Notes: generated from the letters alone by a model not told the origin. A stretch of DNA of 64,000 nucleotides from Solibacillus sp. FSL R7-0682 (GCF_038005985.1 NZ_JBBOUI010000001.1:1198001-1262000); one strand, 5' to 3'. Positions 7,668 through 16,147 are shown, counted from the first letter of the stretch. Numbers and translations are program-made.

Positions 7668-9692
7668 GTGGGCATGAATGATTCTGGACACTTTAATAGT
7701 AAAAGTACACATGATTATTTACAGCAAGTAATAGACCAATATAAGACCGCTATTCAAAATTTTTATGTTTTATTTATTTTTGATGAGCTTGAAACACAGT
7801 ATGATTATTATTTCTTATACAAACAACATATGTCAGAAGGATCTATCATTTCTTTGGATCAAAATGATATGTTTTCTACTTCAAAAAGTTTTGTATTAAC
7901 AGAAGACGCATATTTACAAAATGAGGAGCTATTTTATAAATTTCGTATACAGGCGAGAAACCGTACAATCGAAAAGATGGCGAAGTCTGTCATATTTTAT
8001 GTTGTTGCACAAAATGACCATGCGAATTATTCCATTTTAAGTAATCAACAGCTACTTGATGAGGCGCTTGAAAAGACAAAAAGAATTATACAAAAGTCAA
8101 CATTCATTAGTGACCCGATTACATGGGATTATTTTTATAGTTGGTGTAGAGCTCAGTTAACGACACTTGTTTTTGAGGAAATGGTCATTACATATGGTGT
8201 GAATGGTCTAAAAGAATTAACACCATTCCAATTAAATGACTTATTTTTCAAGTTATTAACAACCAATTTGACGAGTAATAAGGAGTTTATAAATAAGTTT
8301 GCACGCGCGGTTGATTTATATATTCAAGAATGGCAACGAAAAATTATTCATGAATTAAACAATAATATTCAAACGTATTTACGAATTGAGAATGCAGTTG
8401 AAAAGCAAGAGGTTAAACGAGGGGAACGAGATTTTTTACAAATGACAACGGTTCCAAATTATATAGTTGTTTTAAACAGTGTTATTTATCATGCAGTGCG
8501 GGAAGCAATCTATCGACGAGATTTTACTCAAGGTGAGCCAGATTCTTGGCCAAAGTACCACTTTATTAAAGGGAAGACGAAAGGGCATATTCGCATTATT
8601 CCAAAATTAGAAAAAGATAAAAATAGAATGAATTTAAACGAAAATTCTTTAATTATGGCACATAATATCGTACAAAAATTATCAACGATTGATGTCGATG
8701 TACTTGATATTTTATGTAGCTTGTTTTTGCATAGAGCAAAACATCCTGAGGAAGTAGTCGAAATCGAATTAGCAGATATTTTAGTGATGCGCGGCTTAAA
8801 GGCAAAGTTAGGTGGAGAAGGTAGGCGTGGCGGCTTTGAAGCAAAGCAAAAAGAGCAAGTGATACAGGCTTTAAGTAATATTCAAAGTTTATGGCTGACG
8901 ATTGAAAAAACGGTATTGTATAAAAACAATCAACCTGTTCAAGTTGGCGTACAAGGAAGAACTTTTCTGTTTAAATACAAAGACGGAAAAGAATATGTAG
9001 TGAATAAAGAAAATTGTAGCAAAACGATTTCATTTACAGTTGATAAAGTTTTTGCAAAATATTTAACCTCATCGCAAAGACAGGTTGCTTTATTGCCGAT
9101 AAAGGCACTTCGATATCATGCATATCGGTTCAATTGTGAAAAGCAACTATGTCGATATTTGAGTTGGCGTTGGCGCACACAAGCCTTTAAAGGGGATTTT
9201 TTGCAGTTAAATAAAATTAGCACACTACTAGAGGCTAGTGGTGAAATTTTAAATGAACGCTCACCGATGCGAACTCGTGAAAGATTTGAAAAAGCACTTG
9301 ATCAACTTACAGCCGACGATATTGTTGCAGCTTGGCACTATGTAAATTGGGACGAAAATTTAGCGTTAAGTAAAGGCTGGACAAAATATTGGCTGAATAC
9401 ATCTGTTGTGATTGAGCCATCGGATGTTGTGAAGGAGCATTACCGCTCGATTAAAAAAGTTAATAAAAACACTGCCCTACAAAATGAAACCGCTTTAAAA
9501 AAAAATGCAGTCCATCGAAAAATAGGTGAACGCTTACTTGAAATTCGCAAGGAATATAAACTCACACTACTAACTGTAGCAGAAGAACTCCAAGTATCAG
9601 CTTCCTATGTCAGTAATATTGAACGTAATCAAGCAAAGCCATCTGCAAAACTAAGAATGAGAATAGTAAAGTGGATGGAGAAGTTTGATTAA
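7668..9692 (+). CDS. Large orphan protein with C-terminal XRE-type helix-turn-helix
   Basis: A 674-residue protein starting at GTG 7668, with GAGGGGG (7652-7658) 9 bases upstream. Residues about 612-670 form a clear XRE/Cro HTH (IGERLLEIRKEYKLTLLTVA, then SYVSNIERNQAKPS). The remaining 600 residues match no family I can name with confidence. They are soluble and contain a stretch at about 340-405 (LDILCSLFLHRAKHPEEVVE, then an RRGGFEAKQKEQVIQALSNI segment) that reads like the winged-helix region of plasmid or phage replication initiators. That resemblance is an impression, not a result. The gene is single, ends in a strong terminator, and lies just upstream of the acyl-CoA operon, so a regulatory role there is possible but unproven. 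Confidence 0.75.
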   Translation: MGMNDSGHFNSKSTHDYLQQVIDQYKTAIQNFYVLFIFDELETQYDYYFLYKQHMSEGSIISLDQNDMFSTSKSFVLTEDAYLQNEELFYKFRIQARNRTIEKMAKSVIFYVVAQNDHANYSILSNQQLLDEALEKTKRIIQKSTFISDPITWDYFYSWCRAQLTTLVFEEMVITYGVNGLKELTPFQLNDLFFKLLTTNLTSNKEFINKFARAVDLYIQEWQRKIIHELNNNIQTYLRIENAVEKQEVKRGERDFLQMTTVPNYIVVLNSVIYHAVREAIYRRDFTQGEPDSWPKYHFIKGKTKGHIRIIPKLEKDKNRMNLNENSLIMAHNIVQKLSTIDVDVLDILCSLFLHRAKHPEEVVEIELADILVMRGLKAKLGGEGRRGGFEAKQKEQVIQALSNIQSLWLTIEKTVLYKNNQPVQVGVQGRTFLFKYKDGKEYVVNKENCSKTISFTVDKVFAKYLTSSQRQVALLPIKALRYHAYRFNCEKQLCRYLSWRWRTQAFKGDFLQLNKISTLLEASGEILNERSPMRTRERFEKALDQLTADDIVAAWHYVNWDENLALSKGWTKYWLNTSVVIEPSDVVKEHYRSIKKVNKNTALQNETALKKNAVHRKIGERLLEIRKEYKLTLLTVAEELQVSASYVSNIERNQAKPSAKLRMRIVKWMEKFD

Positions 9693-9790
9693 CCGACTTT
9701 ACTAAAAAAATAATTTAGGAATATCGTGTTTTTGATATGCCTTCCCTTCGTTAACGCAACTGTGTTAGTATTTTATAATTGTAAAATGTA

Positions 9791-9837
9791 AGGCTTTTCC
9801 AAAGGTAATTTGAAATTACTTTCGGAAAAGCTTTTTT
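9791..9837 (+). terminator. Strong terminator after the XRE protein gene
   Basis: AGGCTTTTCCAAAGGTAATTT and its near-complement AAATTACTTTCGGAAAAGCT form a long stem, followed by six T. Confidence 0.85.
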
Positions 9838-9931
9838 AGTGGCTAAAAAGTATAAGATTTTAAGGGAATCCACATAAGTAAAGACATCATTTCGTTCTAT
9901 TTTAGTATGAAATGTGTTTTTTTAGTATTTG

Positions 9932-9945
9932 TGAATGCGCTTACA
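9932..9945 (+). promoter_or_regulatory. Candidate cre site (CcpA operator)
   Basis: TGAATGCGCTTACA matches the catabolite-responsive-element consensus TGNAARCGNWWWCA at 13 of 14 positions. It lies about 240 bases upstream of the acyl-CoA ligase gene. It suggests carbon catabolite control of the following catabolic operon. Confidence 0.55.
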
Positions 9946-9955
9946 ATGTGTTGGT

Positions 9956-9989
9956 GTCGAGGTTAAATCGCGTGATTGTCGGGGTTAAA
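9956..9989 (+). repeat. Direct repeat pair, possible activator or repressor site
   Basis: GTCGAGGTTAAA (9956-9967) and GTCGGGGTTAAA (9978-9989) match at 11 of 12 bases. Their starts are 22 bases apart, about two helical turns, which is typical of dimer half-sites on one DNA face. No protein can be assigned. Confidence 0.5.
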
Positions 9990-9996
9990 GTGTGCA

Positions 9997-10020
9997 TAGA
10001 AATTTTCATAGAAATTTTCA
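9997..10020 (+). repeat. Tandem 12-bp repeat upstream of the acyl-CoA operon
   Basis: Two perfect head-to-tail copies of TAGAAATTTTCA. Each contains the odd palindrome GAAA-T-TTTC. With the cre site and the 22-bp-spaced repeats, it makes the 490-base gap 9693-10182 look like a dense control region. Confidence 0.5.
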
Positions 10021-10120
10021 GGTTAGCTATATCAACGGCTGAAGTACTTTATTTTAAAATAGTATGGTCTTTATAAGTATATAAATTTAGATTTCATAAT
10101 TTTCTTATTATTCAAAAAAC

Positions 10121-10148
10121 AGGAGGTAAAATATTGTTACAGATGTGA
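10121..10148 (+). other. Orphan Shine-Dalgarno with a four-codon mini-ORF
   Basis: AGGAGG (10121-10126) is followed at seven bases by TTG 10134, which opens a four-codon frame ending at TGA 10146-10148. The ligase gene itself uses a weaker site 55 bases further on. It may be a leader peptide or simply a relic. Confidence 0.3.
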
Positions 10149-10182
10149 TATCTGATGAAAACAATACTAGGGGTGATAGTTG

Positions 10183-12351
10183 ATGACTCAACAAGTAATA
10201 GGTTATGAATCGTTAAGGCCATTGTTAAACCCAAAGTCGATTGCTGTATTAGGTGCATCAGAAAACAAGTATAAAATCGGGCATTTACAAATTCAAGCTT
10301 TAATTGATGGAAAATTTCAAGGTGATATTATTCCTATCCACCCTTCAGCAAGTGAAATTGCAGGGTTAAAAAGCTATCCAACATTAGCAGACGTACCGAA
10401 TGAGATTGATCTAGTTATTTTTTGTGTTAGCTACAATCAAATAAAAGCAGGGTTAGTAGCATGTGCTGAAAAGAAAGTAAAGTCGGCCATTATTTTTGCA
10501 TCAGGTTTTTCTGAAACAGGTGTAGAAGGTCAAAAGTTACAGCAAGAATTAGCACAATATGCGCAACAACATGGCATTCGCCTAGTTGGACCTAACTGTG
10601 TAGGGCTTGTGAACACTTCAAACGGCCTAATCGGAACCTTTTCACCAGCTATTTTAACAGTACCAATGAATGGAAAGAAAGGTGTAGGTTATGTGTCTCA
10701 AAGTGGCGCATTTGGTGTTTTAACATATATGGCCGCTGCTCAACATGGGATTAGCTTTAATTATTTCATTAGTACAGGAAATGAAATGGATGCTAGTTTT
10801 GAAGATTTCGTTGAGTATATGGTGCACGACGATGAGACGAGCATTATTAGTGGCTATTTAGAGGGAACAAAAAAACCAGAAAAATTAAAACTTCTAGCAA
10901 AACAAGCTTTAAATAAGAAAAAGCCTATTTTACTGATGAAAACAGGGCGTAGTAATGCAGGTAGTCGTGCGGCAGCATCTCATACAGGTGCATTAGCTGG
11001 TTCAGATAAAATATATGATGCCTTTTTCAAACAATATGGCATTATCCGAGTGGATGATTTTGAGGACATTATTGCATTTTCAAAATTATTTAATCCAGAA
11101 AAGCTACCTACTGGTAAAAATACCGTAATTATTACGAGCTCAGGTGGACGTGGGATAAATGAAGCCGATCGCTGTGAAAGCTATGGCTTAAATATCGTCG
11201 AGTTATCAAAGGAGACACAAGCAGAAATTCGTAAAACATTACCGGAATATGCAAGTGTCAGCAATCCGATTGACTTAACTGCCGCAGCTTCTGTGACTAA
11301 CCCAGAATTTTATTTGGCGCCGTTAAAGGCACTAGTAAATGATCCAGATGTAGATAACATTATTTTCACAGATTTCCCATATGTTTGGGATGAAAATTCG
11401 CCAATGTTACAAGAGTTTGTATCGATTGCGAAATCAAGCAATAAGCTTATAGGTATTTTCCCATTCCCACTTGAAGGAATGACTTATCCTAAAGCAACGG
11501 AAACGCTTGTTGCAAATGATGTATCTGTTATTTCGGGTACTTTAAACCCTGTGCGCGCTTTAGCAAAGCTTGTGCAATATAGCTCATATGTACAGATGAA
11601 TGAACAGGCATATGATGTTGCGGCAGATTTTGGCCCAGCCAGTATAGAGGATTTATTAAAGCCTGGGACTACATTAAGTGAATCTGAAGCTAGTCAAATA
11701 CTAGATCGATACGGAATCCCAACGACAAAGCGCTATATCGCAAAGGAATCCGAAGAAGCTGTTGAAATGGCGAAAGAAATTGGTTTCCCCGTTGTTTTGA
11801 AAATCGACTCACCACATATTCCACATAAAACAGAAGCAGATGGAATTCGATTAAATATATGTACTGAAGAAGAAGTACGTAAAGCATTTGAAGAAGTGAT
11901 GGCAAATGCGAAAGAGTATAATCCCGCTGCTACGTTAAATGGTGTATCAGTGCAAGAGATGTTACCAAATGGTGTTGAAGTTATTATTGGCGCACATAAT
12001 GATGACACATTTGGTCCAGTTATTATGGCTGGCTTAGGTGGGATATTTGTAGAAGTGTTTAAAGATATAGCTTTTAAAGTAGCACCATTATCAAGTAAAG
12101 ATGCATTTGATTTATTAGAAGAGCTACAAGGAAAAGCGCTTTTACATGGTGCACGAGGAAAAGCTCCTGTAGATAAAGAGGCAATAATCGACGTACTTCT
12201 AAAAGTATCAAATCTTATGAGTGACAACAAAGATACGATAAAAGAGCTCGATATTAATCCACTTATCGTTTATGAAAAAGGGATAAAAGCTGCTGATGCG
12301 ATGATCGTCGTACAGGAGAAGGTATCCGAAATACAAGTAATAGGAGGATAA
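10183..12351 (+). CDS. ADP-forming acyl-CoA synthetase (acetate--CoA ligase family)
   Basis: A 722-residue fused alpha-beta NDP-forming acyl-CoA synthetase that activates a carboxylic acid with ATP and CoA, releasing ADP and phosphate. The N-terminal CoA-binding Rossmann domain (about 12-135) is followed by two succinyl-CoA-synthetase-like domains carrying the phospho-histidine loop SRAAASHTGALAG, then a C-terminal ATP-grasp domain (about 490-710, with VVLKIDSPHIPHKTEADG and GLGGIFVEVFKD). ATG 10183 is used, with AGGGGTG upstream; TTG 10180 is an alternative, and an in-frame TAG at 10177 excludes any longer start. First gene of the aldolytic-type operon: the next gene starts five bases after its stop. 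It probably activates the growth substrate, whose identity is unknown. Confidence 0.9.
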   Translation: MTQQVIGYESLRPLLNPKSIAVLGASENKYKIGHLQIQALIDGKFQGDIIPIHPSASEIAGLKSYPTLADVPNEIDLVIFCVSYNQIKAGLVACAEKKVKSAIIFASGFSETGVEGQKLQQELAQYAQQHGIRLVGPNCVGLVNTSNGLIGTFSPAILTVPMNGKKGVGYVSQSGAFGVLTYMAAAQHGISFNYFISTGNEMDASFEDFVEYMVHDDETSIISGYLEGTKKPEKLKLLAKQALNKKKPILLMKTGRSNAGSRAAASHTGALAGSDKIYDAFFKQYGIIRVDDFEDIIAFSKLFNPEKLPTGKNTVIITSSGGRGINEADRCESYGLNIVELSKETQAEIRKTLPEYASVSNPIDLTAAASVTNPEFYLAPLKALVNDPDVDNIIFTDFPYVWDENSPMLQEFVSIAKSSNKLIGIFPFPLEGMTYPKATETLVANDVSVISGTLNPVRALAKLVQYSSYVQMNEQAYDVAADFGPASIEDLLKPGTTLSESEASQILDRYGIPTTKRYIAKESEEAVEMAKEIGFPVVLKIDSPHIPHKTEADGIRLNICTEEEVRKAFEEVMANAKEYNPAATLNGVSVQEMLPNGVEVIIGAHNDDTFGPVIMAGLGGIFVEVFKDIAFKVAPLSSKDAFDLLEELQGKALLHGARGKAPVDKEAIIDVLLKVSNLMSDNKDTIKELDINPLIVYEKGIKAADAMIVVQEKVSEIQVIGG

Positions 12352-12356
12352 GTTTC

Positions 12357-12803
12357 ATGGAATTAGCACATTTAGTTGGAAAATCAGGTGAGCCCTTTGT
12401 ATTTCAAGTGGATCAACGTCATATTCGTCAATTTGCACAGGCAATAGGTGACCTAAATCCATTGTACACAGATGAACATTACGCAAAAACAACTGTACAT
12501 GGTGGGATTATTGCGCCACCTTCCTTTCCGGTAGCGATTAGTCCTGATAACGGTGAGGAATTGGATTTAGGTCTAGATTATCGACGCATGCTTCACGGTG
12601 AGCAACAATTTATCTATACAAGACCGATTCGCCCTGGTGACGTATTAAAATGCCAATTAAAGGTGTCAGATGTATACGAACGTGAAGGGAAAAACGGCAA
12701 AATGGAGTTTTTAGTACTCGACACAGAAATTACGGACGAGGCAGGTAATCACGTCGTAACAAGCCGTACGAATATTATTTATCGACCACTAGTAGTGAAT
12801 TGA
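12357..12803 (+). CDS. MaoC-like hydratase partner lacking the catalytic His
   Basis: A 148-residue hot-dog-fold protein of the MaoC_dehydratas_N type. The hydratase-2 motif, normally GDxNPxH, reads G31-D-L-N-P-L-Y37: the catalytic His is replaced by Tyr while Asp32 remains. In heteromeric MaoC hydratases, such as the ChsH1-ChsH2 pair, one half supplies the active site and the other shapes the acyl pocket. This protein therefore looks like the non-catalytic half that pairs with the next gene. ATG 12357 follows AGGAGGATAAG, five bases after the ligase stop. An intercistronic hairpin follows. Confidence 0.87.
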   Translation: MELAHLVGKSGEPFVFQVDQRHIRQFAQAIGDLNPLYTDEHYAKTTVHGGIIAPPSFPVAISPDNGEELDLGLDYRRMLHGEQQFIYTRPIRPGDVLKCQLKVSDVYEREGKNGKMEFLVLDTEITDEAGNHVVTSRTNIIYRPLVVN

Positions 12804-12811
12804 TTATTTGT

Positions 12812-12835
12812 GGGCTGAGTTTCTCTACTCAGCCC
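12812..12835 (+). other. Intercistronic hairpin
   Basis: GGGCTGAGT (12812-12820) and ACTCAGCCC (12827-12835) form a perfect 9-bp stem with a 6-base loop and no following T-run. It lies between the two MaoC genes and may be an mRNA-processing or stability element rather than a terminator. Confidence 0.6.
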
Positions 12836-12857
12836 GATAAAGAAAGGAGCATTCTTA

Positions 12858-13271
12858 ATGGTTCAATATGATCAGTTAACAGAGGGACAACAGCTACCAG
12901 CACATACAAAGGAAAAGGTAACGAAAGTTCAGCTTGTAAAATATGCAGGTGCATCAGGTGATTTTAACCCGTTACATACGGATGATGCATTCGCTCAAAA
13001 AATTGGGTTACCGGGTGTTATTGCACACGGCATGCTTGTAATGGGATTTCTCGGCGAATACATCAATAAATTAGCGGGCGATGTAGCTGTCGTGAAGGAT
13101 TTTAAAATGCGCTTCGGTGCAATGACAGTGCCAAACGATATCATTACATGCCAAGGTATTGTTAAGAAGATTTATGAAGAAGATGGAAGGCAAATCGCTG
13201 TATTAGATTTATTCGCAGAAAAAGGTCCTGGACAAATCGTTGGTTCAGGGGAAGCGATTTTACAATTTTAA
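12858..13271 (+). CDS. MaoC-type (R)-specific enoyl-CoA hydratase, catalytic partner
   Basis: A 137-residue single hot-dog MaoC protein with an intact hydratase-2 motif G34-D35-F-N-P-L-H40 followed by the loop GVIAHGMLVMG. It is predicted to add water to a 2-enoyl-CoA. Together with the preceding His-less partner it probably forms a heteromeric hydratase able to take bulky or branched enoyl-CoA. ATG 12858 follows AAAGGAG. The stop is 19 bases before the next gene, consistent with one operon. Confidence 0.9.
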   Translation: MVQYDQLTEGQQLPAHTKEKVTKVQLVKYAGASGDFNPLHTDDAFAQKIGLPGVIAHGMLVMGFLGEYINKLAGDVAVVKDFKMRFGAMTVPNDIITCQGIVKKIYEEDGRQIAVLDLFAEKGPGQIVGSGEAILQF

Positions 13272-13290
13272 TTCGAAGGAGAGTTAGAAG

Positions 13291-14454
13291 ATGAGAACTA
13301 TTCGAAATAAATATGCCATTGTTGGTGTAGGGGAAAGTAAACGTTCAAAAAATTCTGGGGTAACACCATTACATTTAGCATTAGATGCTGCACGTGCAGC
13401 AATTGCTGATGCAGGTTTAGAAGCAAAAGATATCGATGCATTTATGAGTTATTCAGAGCATGATTCTTGTACACCTCATCAAGTAGCAACATATTTAGGG
13501 GTACGTCCCGGTGTAGTGAAAGAAATTGTAGGTGGTGGCAGTAGTACCGAATTATTAATTGCAGATGCAGTTGGCCTAATTGAAACAGGTCAAGCAAAAA
13601 CCGTTTTAATTTACCGTGCGATGAACGGGCGCTCTGGTATGCGGATGGGCGGCGGTGGTTGGAGTACAGATTTACTTCAATCAGCCTTTGAAGGAGGTAG
13701 CTTTATCATTCCTTACGGCGCGGGAAGCCCAGGGCAATGGTTCGGTTTATTTGCGACACGTCATATGCATTTAAACGGTTTAACTCAAGAGCATTTAGGT
13801 CATGTTTGTACGAGCTTTTACGAGCATGCGCAGCGCAACCCAAATGCATTCTTCTATGGCAAGCCATTAACATTAGAAGAGTATATGAAAACAGCTCATT
13901 TAAGCTCACCGTTTACAAAGCATGATTTCTGTTTAGAGTCTGATGAAGCGAATGCAATTATCGTGACTTCTGCAGAGCGTGCAAAAGATTGTAAATCAAC
14001 ACCTGTTTACATTATGGGAATGGCTGCTCGTCAATCTGTATCGCATGCGCACTACTGGAAAAACGTAGATGAAGTTGCTTCAGATTATGTTGCACCGGAA
14101 CTTTATAAGGCAGCTGGCATCTCACCAGAAGATATTGATGTAGCGTCAATTTATGATTGCTTTAGCTGGGTGGTGTTACGTCAATTGGAGGCGTATGGCT
14201 TAGCTCCAAAAGGAGAAGTGGGTGATTTTGTAGCAGCAGGAAACTTGAAGTTAAATGGCAAGCTACCTACGAATACAGCTGGTGGGATGTTATCTGAAGG
14301 CTATACGCACGGAATGAACAACGTGCTTGAAATTGTACGTCAAGTACGCCATGAATATGCTGGTACTAATCGACAAGTTGAAAATTGTGAAATCGGTATT
14401 TGTACAGGCTGGGCTGGACCAGATATTGCAGGTGCAATGATTTTAAGTAAATAG
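13291..14454 (+). CDS. Thiolase-fold protein, probably an Ltp2-like retro-aldolase
   Basis: A 387-residue protein of the SCP-x/lipid-transfer thiolase-like family. The thiolase nucleophile Cys is missing: the loop at 79-86 reads IVGGGSST. It instead has Tyr288 in SIYDCFS and Tyr338 in SEGYTHGM, 50 residues apart. As I recall, the two essential tyrosines of the steroid side-chain aldolase Ltp2 (Tyr294 and Tyr344) are also 50 apart. Such aldolases cleave a beta-hydroxyacyl-CoA with a tertiary alcohol into a ketone or aldehyde plus a short acyl-CoA, and need a DUF35 partner. A DUF35 gene follows 12 bases later. ATG 13291 follows GAAGGAGAG. The aldolase role is inference; a degenerate thiolase remains possible. 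Confidence 0.85.
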   Translation: MRTIRNKYAIVGVGESKRSKNSGVTPLHLALDAARAAIADAGLEAKDIDAFMSYSEHDSCTPHQVATYLGVRPGVVKEIVGGGSSTELLIADAVGLIETGQAKTVLIYRAMNGRSGMRMGGGGWSTDLLQSAFEGGSFIIPYGAGSPGQWFGLFATRHMHLNGLTQEHLGHVCTSFYEHAQRNPNAFFYGKPLTLEEYMKTAHLSSPFTKHDFCLESDEANAIIVTSAERAKDCKSTPVYIMGMAARQSVSHAHYWKNVDEVASDYVAPELYKAAGISPEDIDVASIYDCFSWVVLRQLEAYGLAPKGEVGDFVAAGNLKLNGKLPTNTAGGMLSEGYTHGMNNVLEIVRQVRHEYAGTNRQVENCEIGICTGWAGPDIAGAMILSK

Positions 14455-14466
14455 GAGGGTTTTATT

Positions 14467-14901
14467 ATGAGTGAAGAGACAAAAGTAAAATATGAAAAAC
14501 CAATTCCATTAAAAACATTAGATAATACGCCTTATTGGGATGCTGCTGATCGTCATGAACTTGCATTGCAAAAATGCAATTCATGTAATGCATATAATCA
14601 TCCTCCAGGTCCAAGCTGTGCAAGTTGTGGAAGCGTGGACGTTATTTGGGAAGATCAAGGAAGTGACATTCAAGGGAAAGTGTATTCCTATGTTGTGTCA
14701 TACCGACCATTTTTACCTGGTTTCCAAAACGATATTCCGTTAGTCATTGCTGTAATAGAGTTGGATCACCTGCCAGAAGTAAAAATTATCGGCAATATTT
14801 TAGATGGCAATGCAGATAATATTACAATTGGATCCGCTGTAAAAATGGTTTGGGAAGATGCGTCAGAAGATCGTGCAGTTCCACAATGGACACTAGCATA
14901 A
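14467..14901 (+). CDS. DUF35 zinc-ribbon/OB-fold protein, partner of the thiolase-fold enzyme
   Basis: A 144-residue protein with an N-terminal helix, a rubredoxin-like zinc ribbon (C37-x2-C40 and C51-x2-C54) and a C-terminal OB fold (about 60-140, including GKVYSYVVSYRPFLPGF). DUF35 proteins bind acyl-CoA and are obligate partners of thiolase-superfamily enzymes; in ChsH2 the same domain is fused to a MaoC domain and docks on Ltp2. Here it is free-standing. Start ATG 14467 follows GGAGGG, directly after the thiolase-fold gene. Confidence 0.9.
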   Translation: MSEETKVKYEKPIPLKTLDNTPYWDAADRHELALQKCNSCNAYNHPPGPSCASCGSVDVIWEDQGSDIQGKVYSYVVSYRPFLPGFQNDIPLVIAVIELDHLPEVKIIGNILDGNADNITIGSAVKMVWEDASEDRAVPQWTLA

Positions 14902-14928
14902 ATACTTTTTAAGAAGGGGGTAATAGAC

Positions 14929-16125
14929 ATGGATTTTTCATATACAGCGCAAGAAGAGCAGTTTCGTATGGAACTACGTTCTTGGTTAGAAACAAACTTA
15001 CCTGATGGCTGGTTGGATGGCACGTTTGAAATGCCTGAGGAGCAAGCAGCTTACGGTCAATTTTTACGTGACTGGCAAAAAAGGCTCTCTGATGGGCGAT
15101 GGGCAGCGATTGCATGGCCAGAAAAACATGGTGGTCGTAATGCAACGCTTATGGAAGAAATTATTTACCATCAAGAAATGGTACGTGTGAAGGCACCACC
15201 GCTAGTAAACTATGTTGGTTTACATATGGTTGGACCAACATTAATGCATATTGGAACACCTGAGCAACAGGAAAAATATATTCCAAAAATTTTATCGGGC
15301 GAAGAAGTTTGGTGCCAAGGGTATTCTGAGCCAAATGCGGGTTCAGACTTAGCAGCAGTTCAAACAACTGCCGTCAGGGACGGAGATAAATGGATTATTA
15401 ACGGTCAAAAAATTTGGACGAGTTTTGCACACTTTGGGGACCGCTGTTTTTTAGTAGCTCGCACGAGTAAAGGGGAGAAAAAGCATCATGGTATTACATG
15501 TTTCCTACTCGATATGAATCAACCTGGCGTAGAGGTACGTCCGATTATTCAAATGGATGGAGAGCATGATTTTAATGAAGTGTATTTAAATGATGCCGTT
15601 GCATATGACAGTGAAATAATTGGTCAAGTAGATGATGGATGGCGCGTAACAATTGCACTTCTTATGCACGAACGTACAGGTATCGGCGCCCAAGTATTTT
15701 CACTCGAACAGCAATTTGACGAATTAGTAGACTTAGCGCAAGCGGTTAAAGAAGATGATGTGGCGATTATTCAAAAAGCAGATGTGCGTAAACGTATGCT
15801 AGATTTATATATTAAATCTCGTGGATCCCTATTAAACTATTACCGTAATTTAACGAAGCAGCTTAAAGTGGGGCATCCAGGCGTTGAAGGATCGATGGAT
15901 AAGTTATTCGTGAGTGAAGTGACGAAAGAATTGTTTGCAGAGGCTATCTCTTTACAAGGACATCAAGGATTATTGTGGAAAGATGATGCGATTTATGGCA
16001 AGTCCTATTGGCAAAAAAATTATTTATATTCATTTGGCCAAACAATTGGTGGCGGTACGAGTGAAATACAAAAGAACACGATTGCAGAACGTATATTAGG
16101 CTTACCAAAAGATGTAGGACGATAA
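14929..16125 (+). CDS. Acyl-CoA dehydrogenase, subunit 1 of a probable pair
   Basis: A 398-residue flavin-dependent acyl-CoA dehydrogenase introducing the alpha-beta double bond. Visible features are the N-terminal helical domain, the middle barrel (WCQGYSEPNAGSDLAAVQT; INGQKIWTSFAHFGDRCFLV) and the C-terminal FAD/dimer motif QTIGGGTSEIQKNTIAERIL. The next gene encodes a second, different acyl-CoA dehydrogenase that keeps other parts of the active site, which is the arrangement of alpha2beta2 enzymes such as ChsE1-ChsE2. ATG 14929 follows AAGAAGGGGG. It lies 28 bases after DUF35, in the same operon. Confidence 0.9.
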   Translation: MDFSYTAQEEQFRMELRSWLETNLPDGWLDGTFEMPEEQAAYGQFLRDWQKRLSDGRWAAIAWPEKHGGRNATLMEEIIYHQEMVRVKAPPLVNYVGLHMVGPTLMHIGTPEQQEKYIPKILSGEEVWCQGYSEPNAGSDLAAVQTTAVRDGDKWIINGQKIWTSFAHFGDRCFLVARTSKGEKKHHGITCFLLDMNQPGVEVRPIIQMDGEHDFNEVYLNDAVAYDSEIIGQVDDGWRVTIALLMHERTGIGAQVFSLEQQFDELVDLAQAVKEDDVAIIQKADVRKRMLDLYIKSRGSLLNYYRNLTKQLKVGHPGVEGSMDKLFVSEVTKELFAEAISLQGHQGLLWKDDAIYGKSYWQKNYLYSFGQTIGGGTSEIQKNTIAERILGLPKDVGR

Positions 16126-16147
16126 TCTATAAAGAGGGTGAATGATC

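Noticed and set aside
11733-12230. 165-codon antisense open frame inside the acyl-CoA synthetase gene
   Set aside because: Its composition is that of an antisense shadow of a well-recognised domain; no ribosome binding site.
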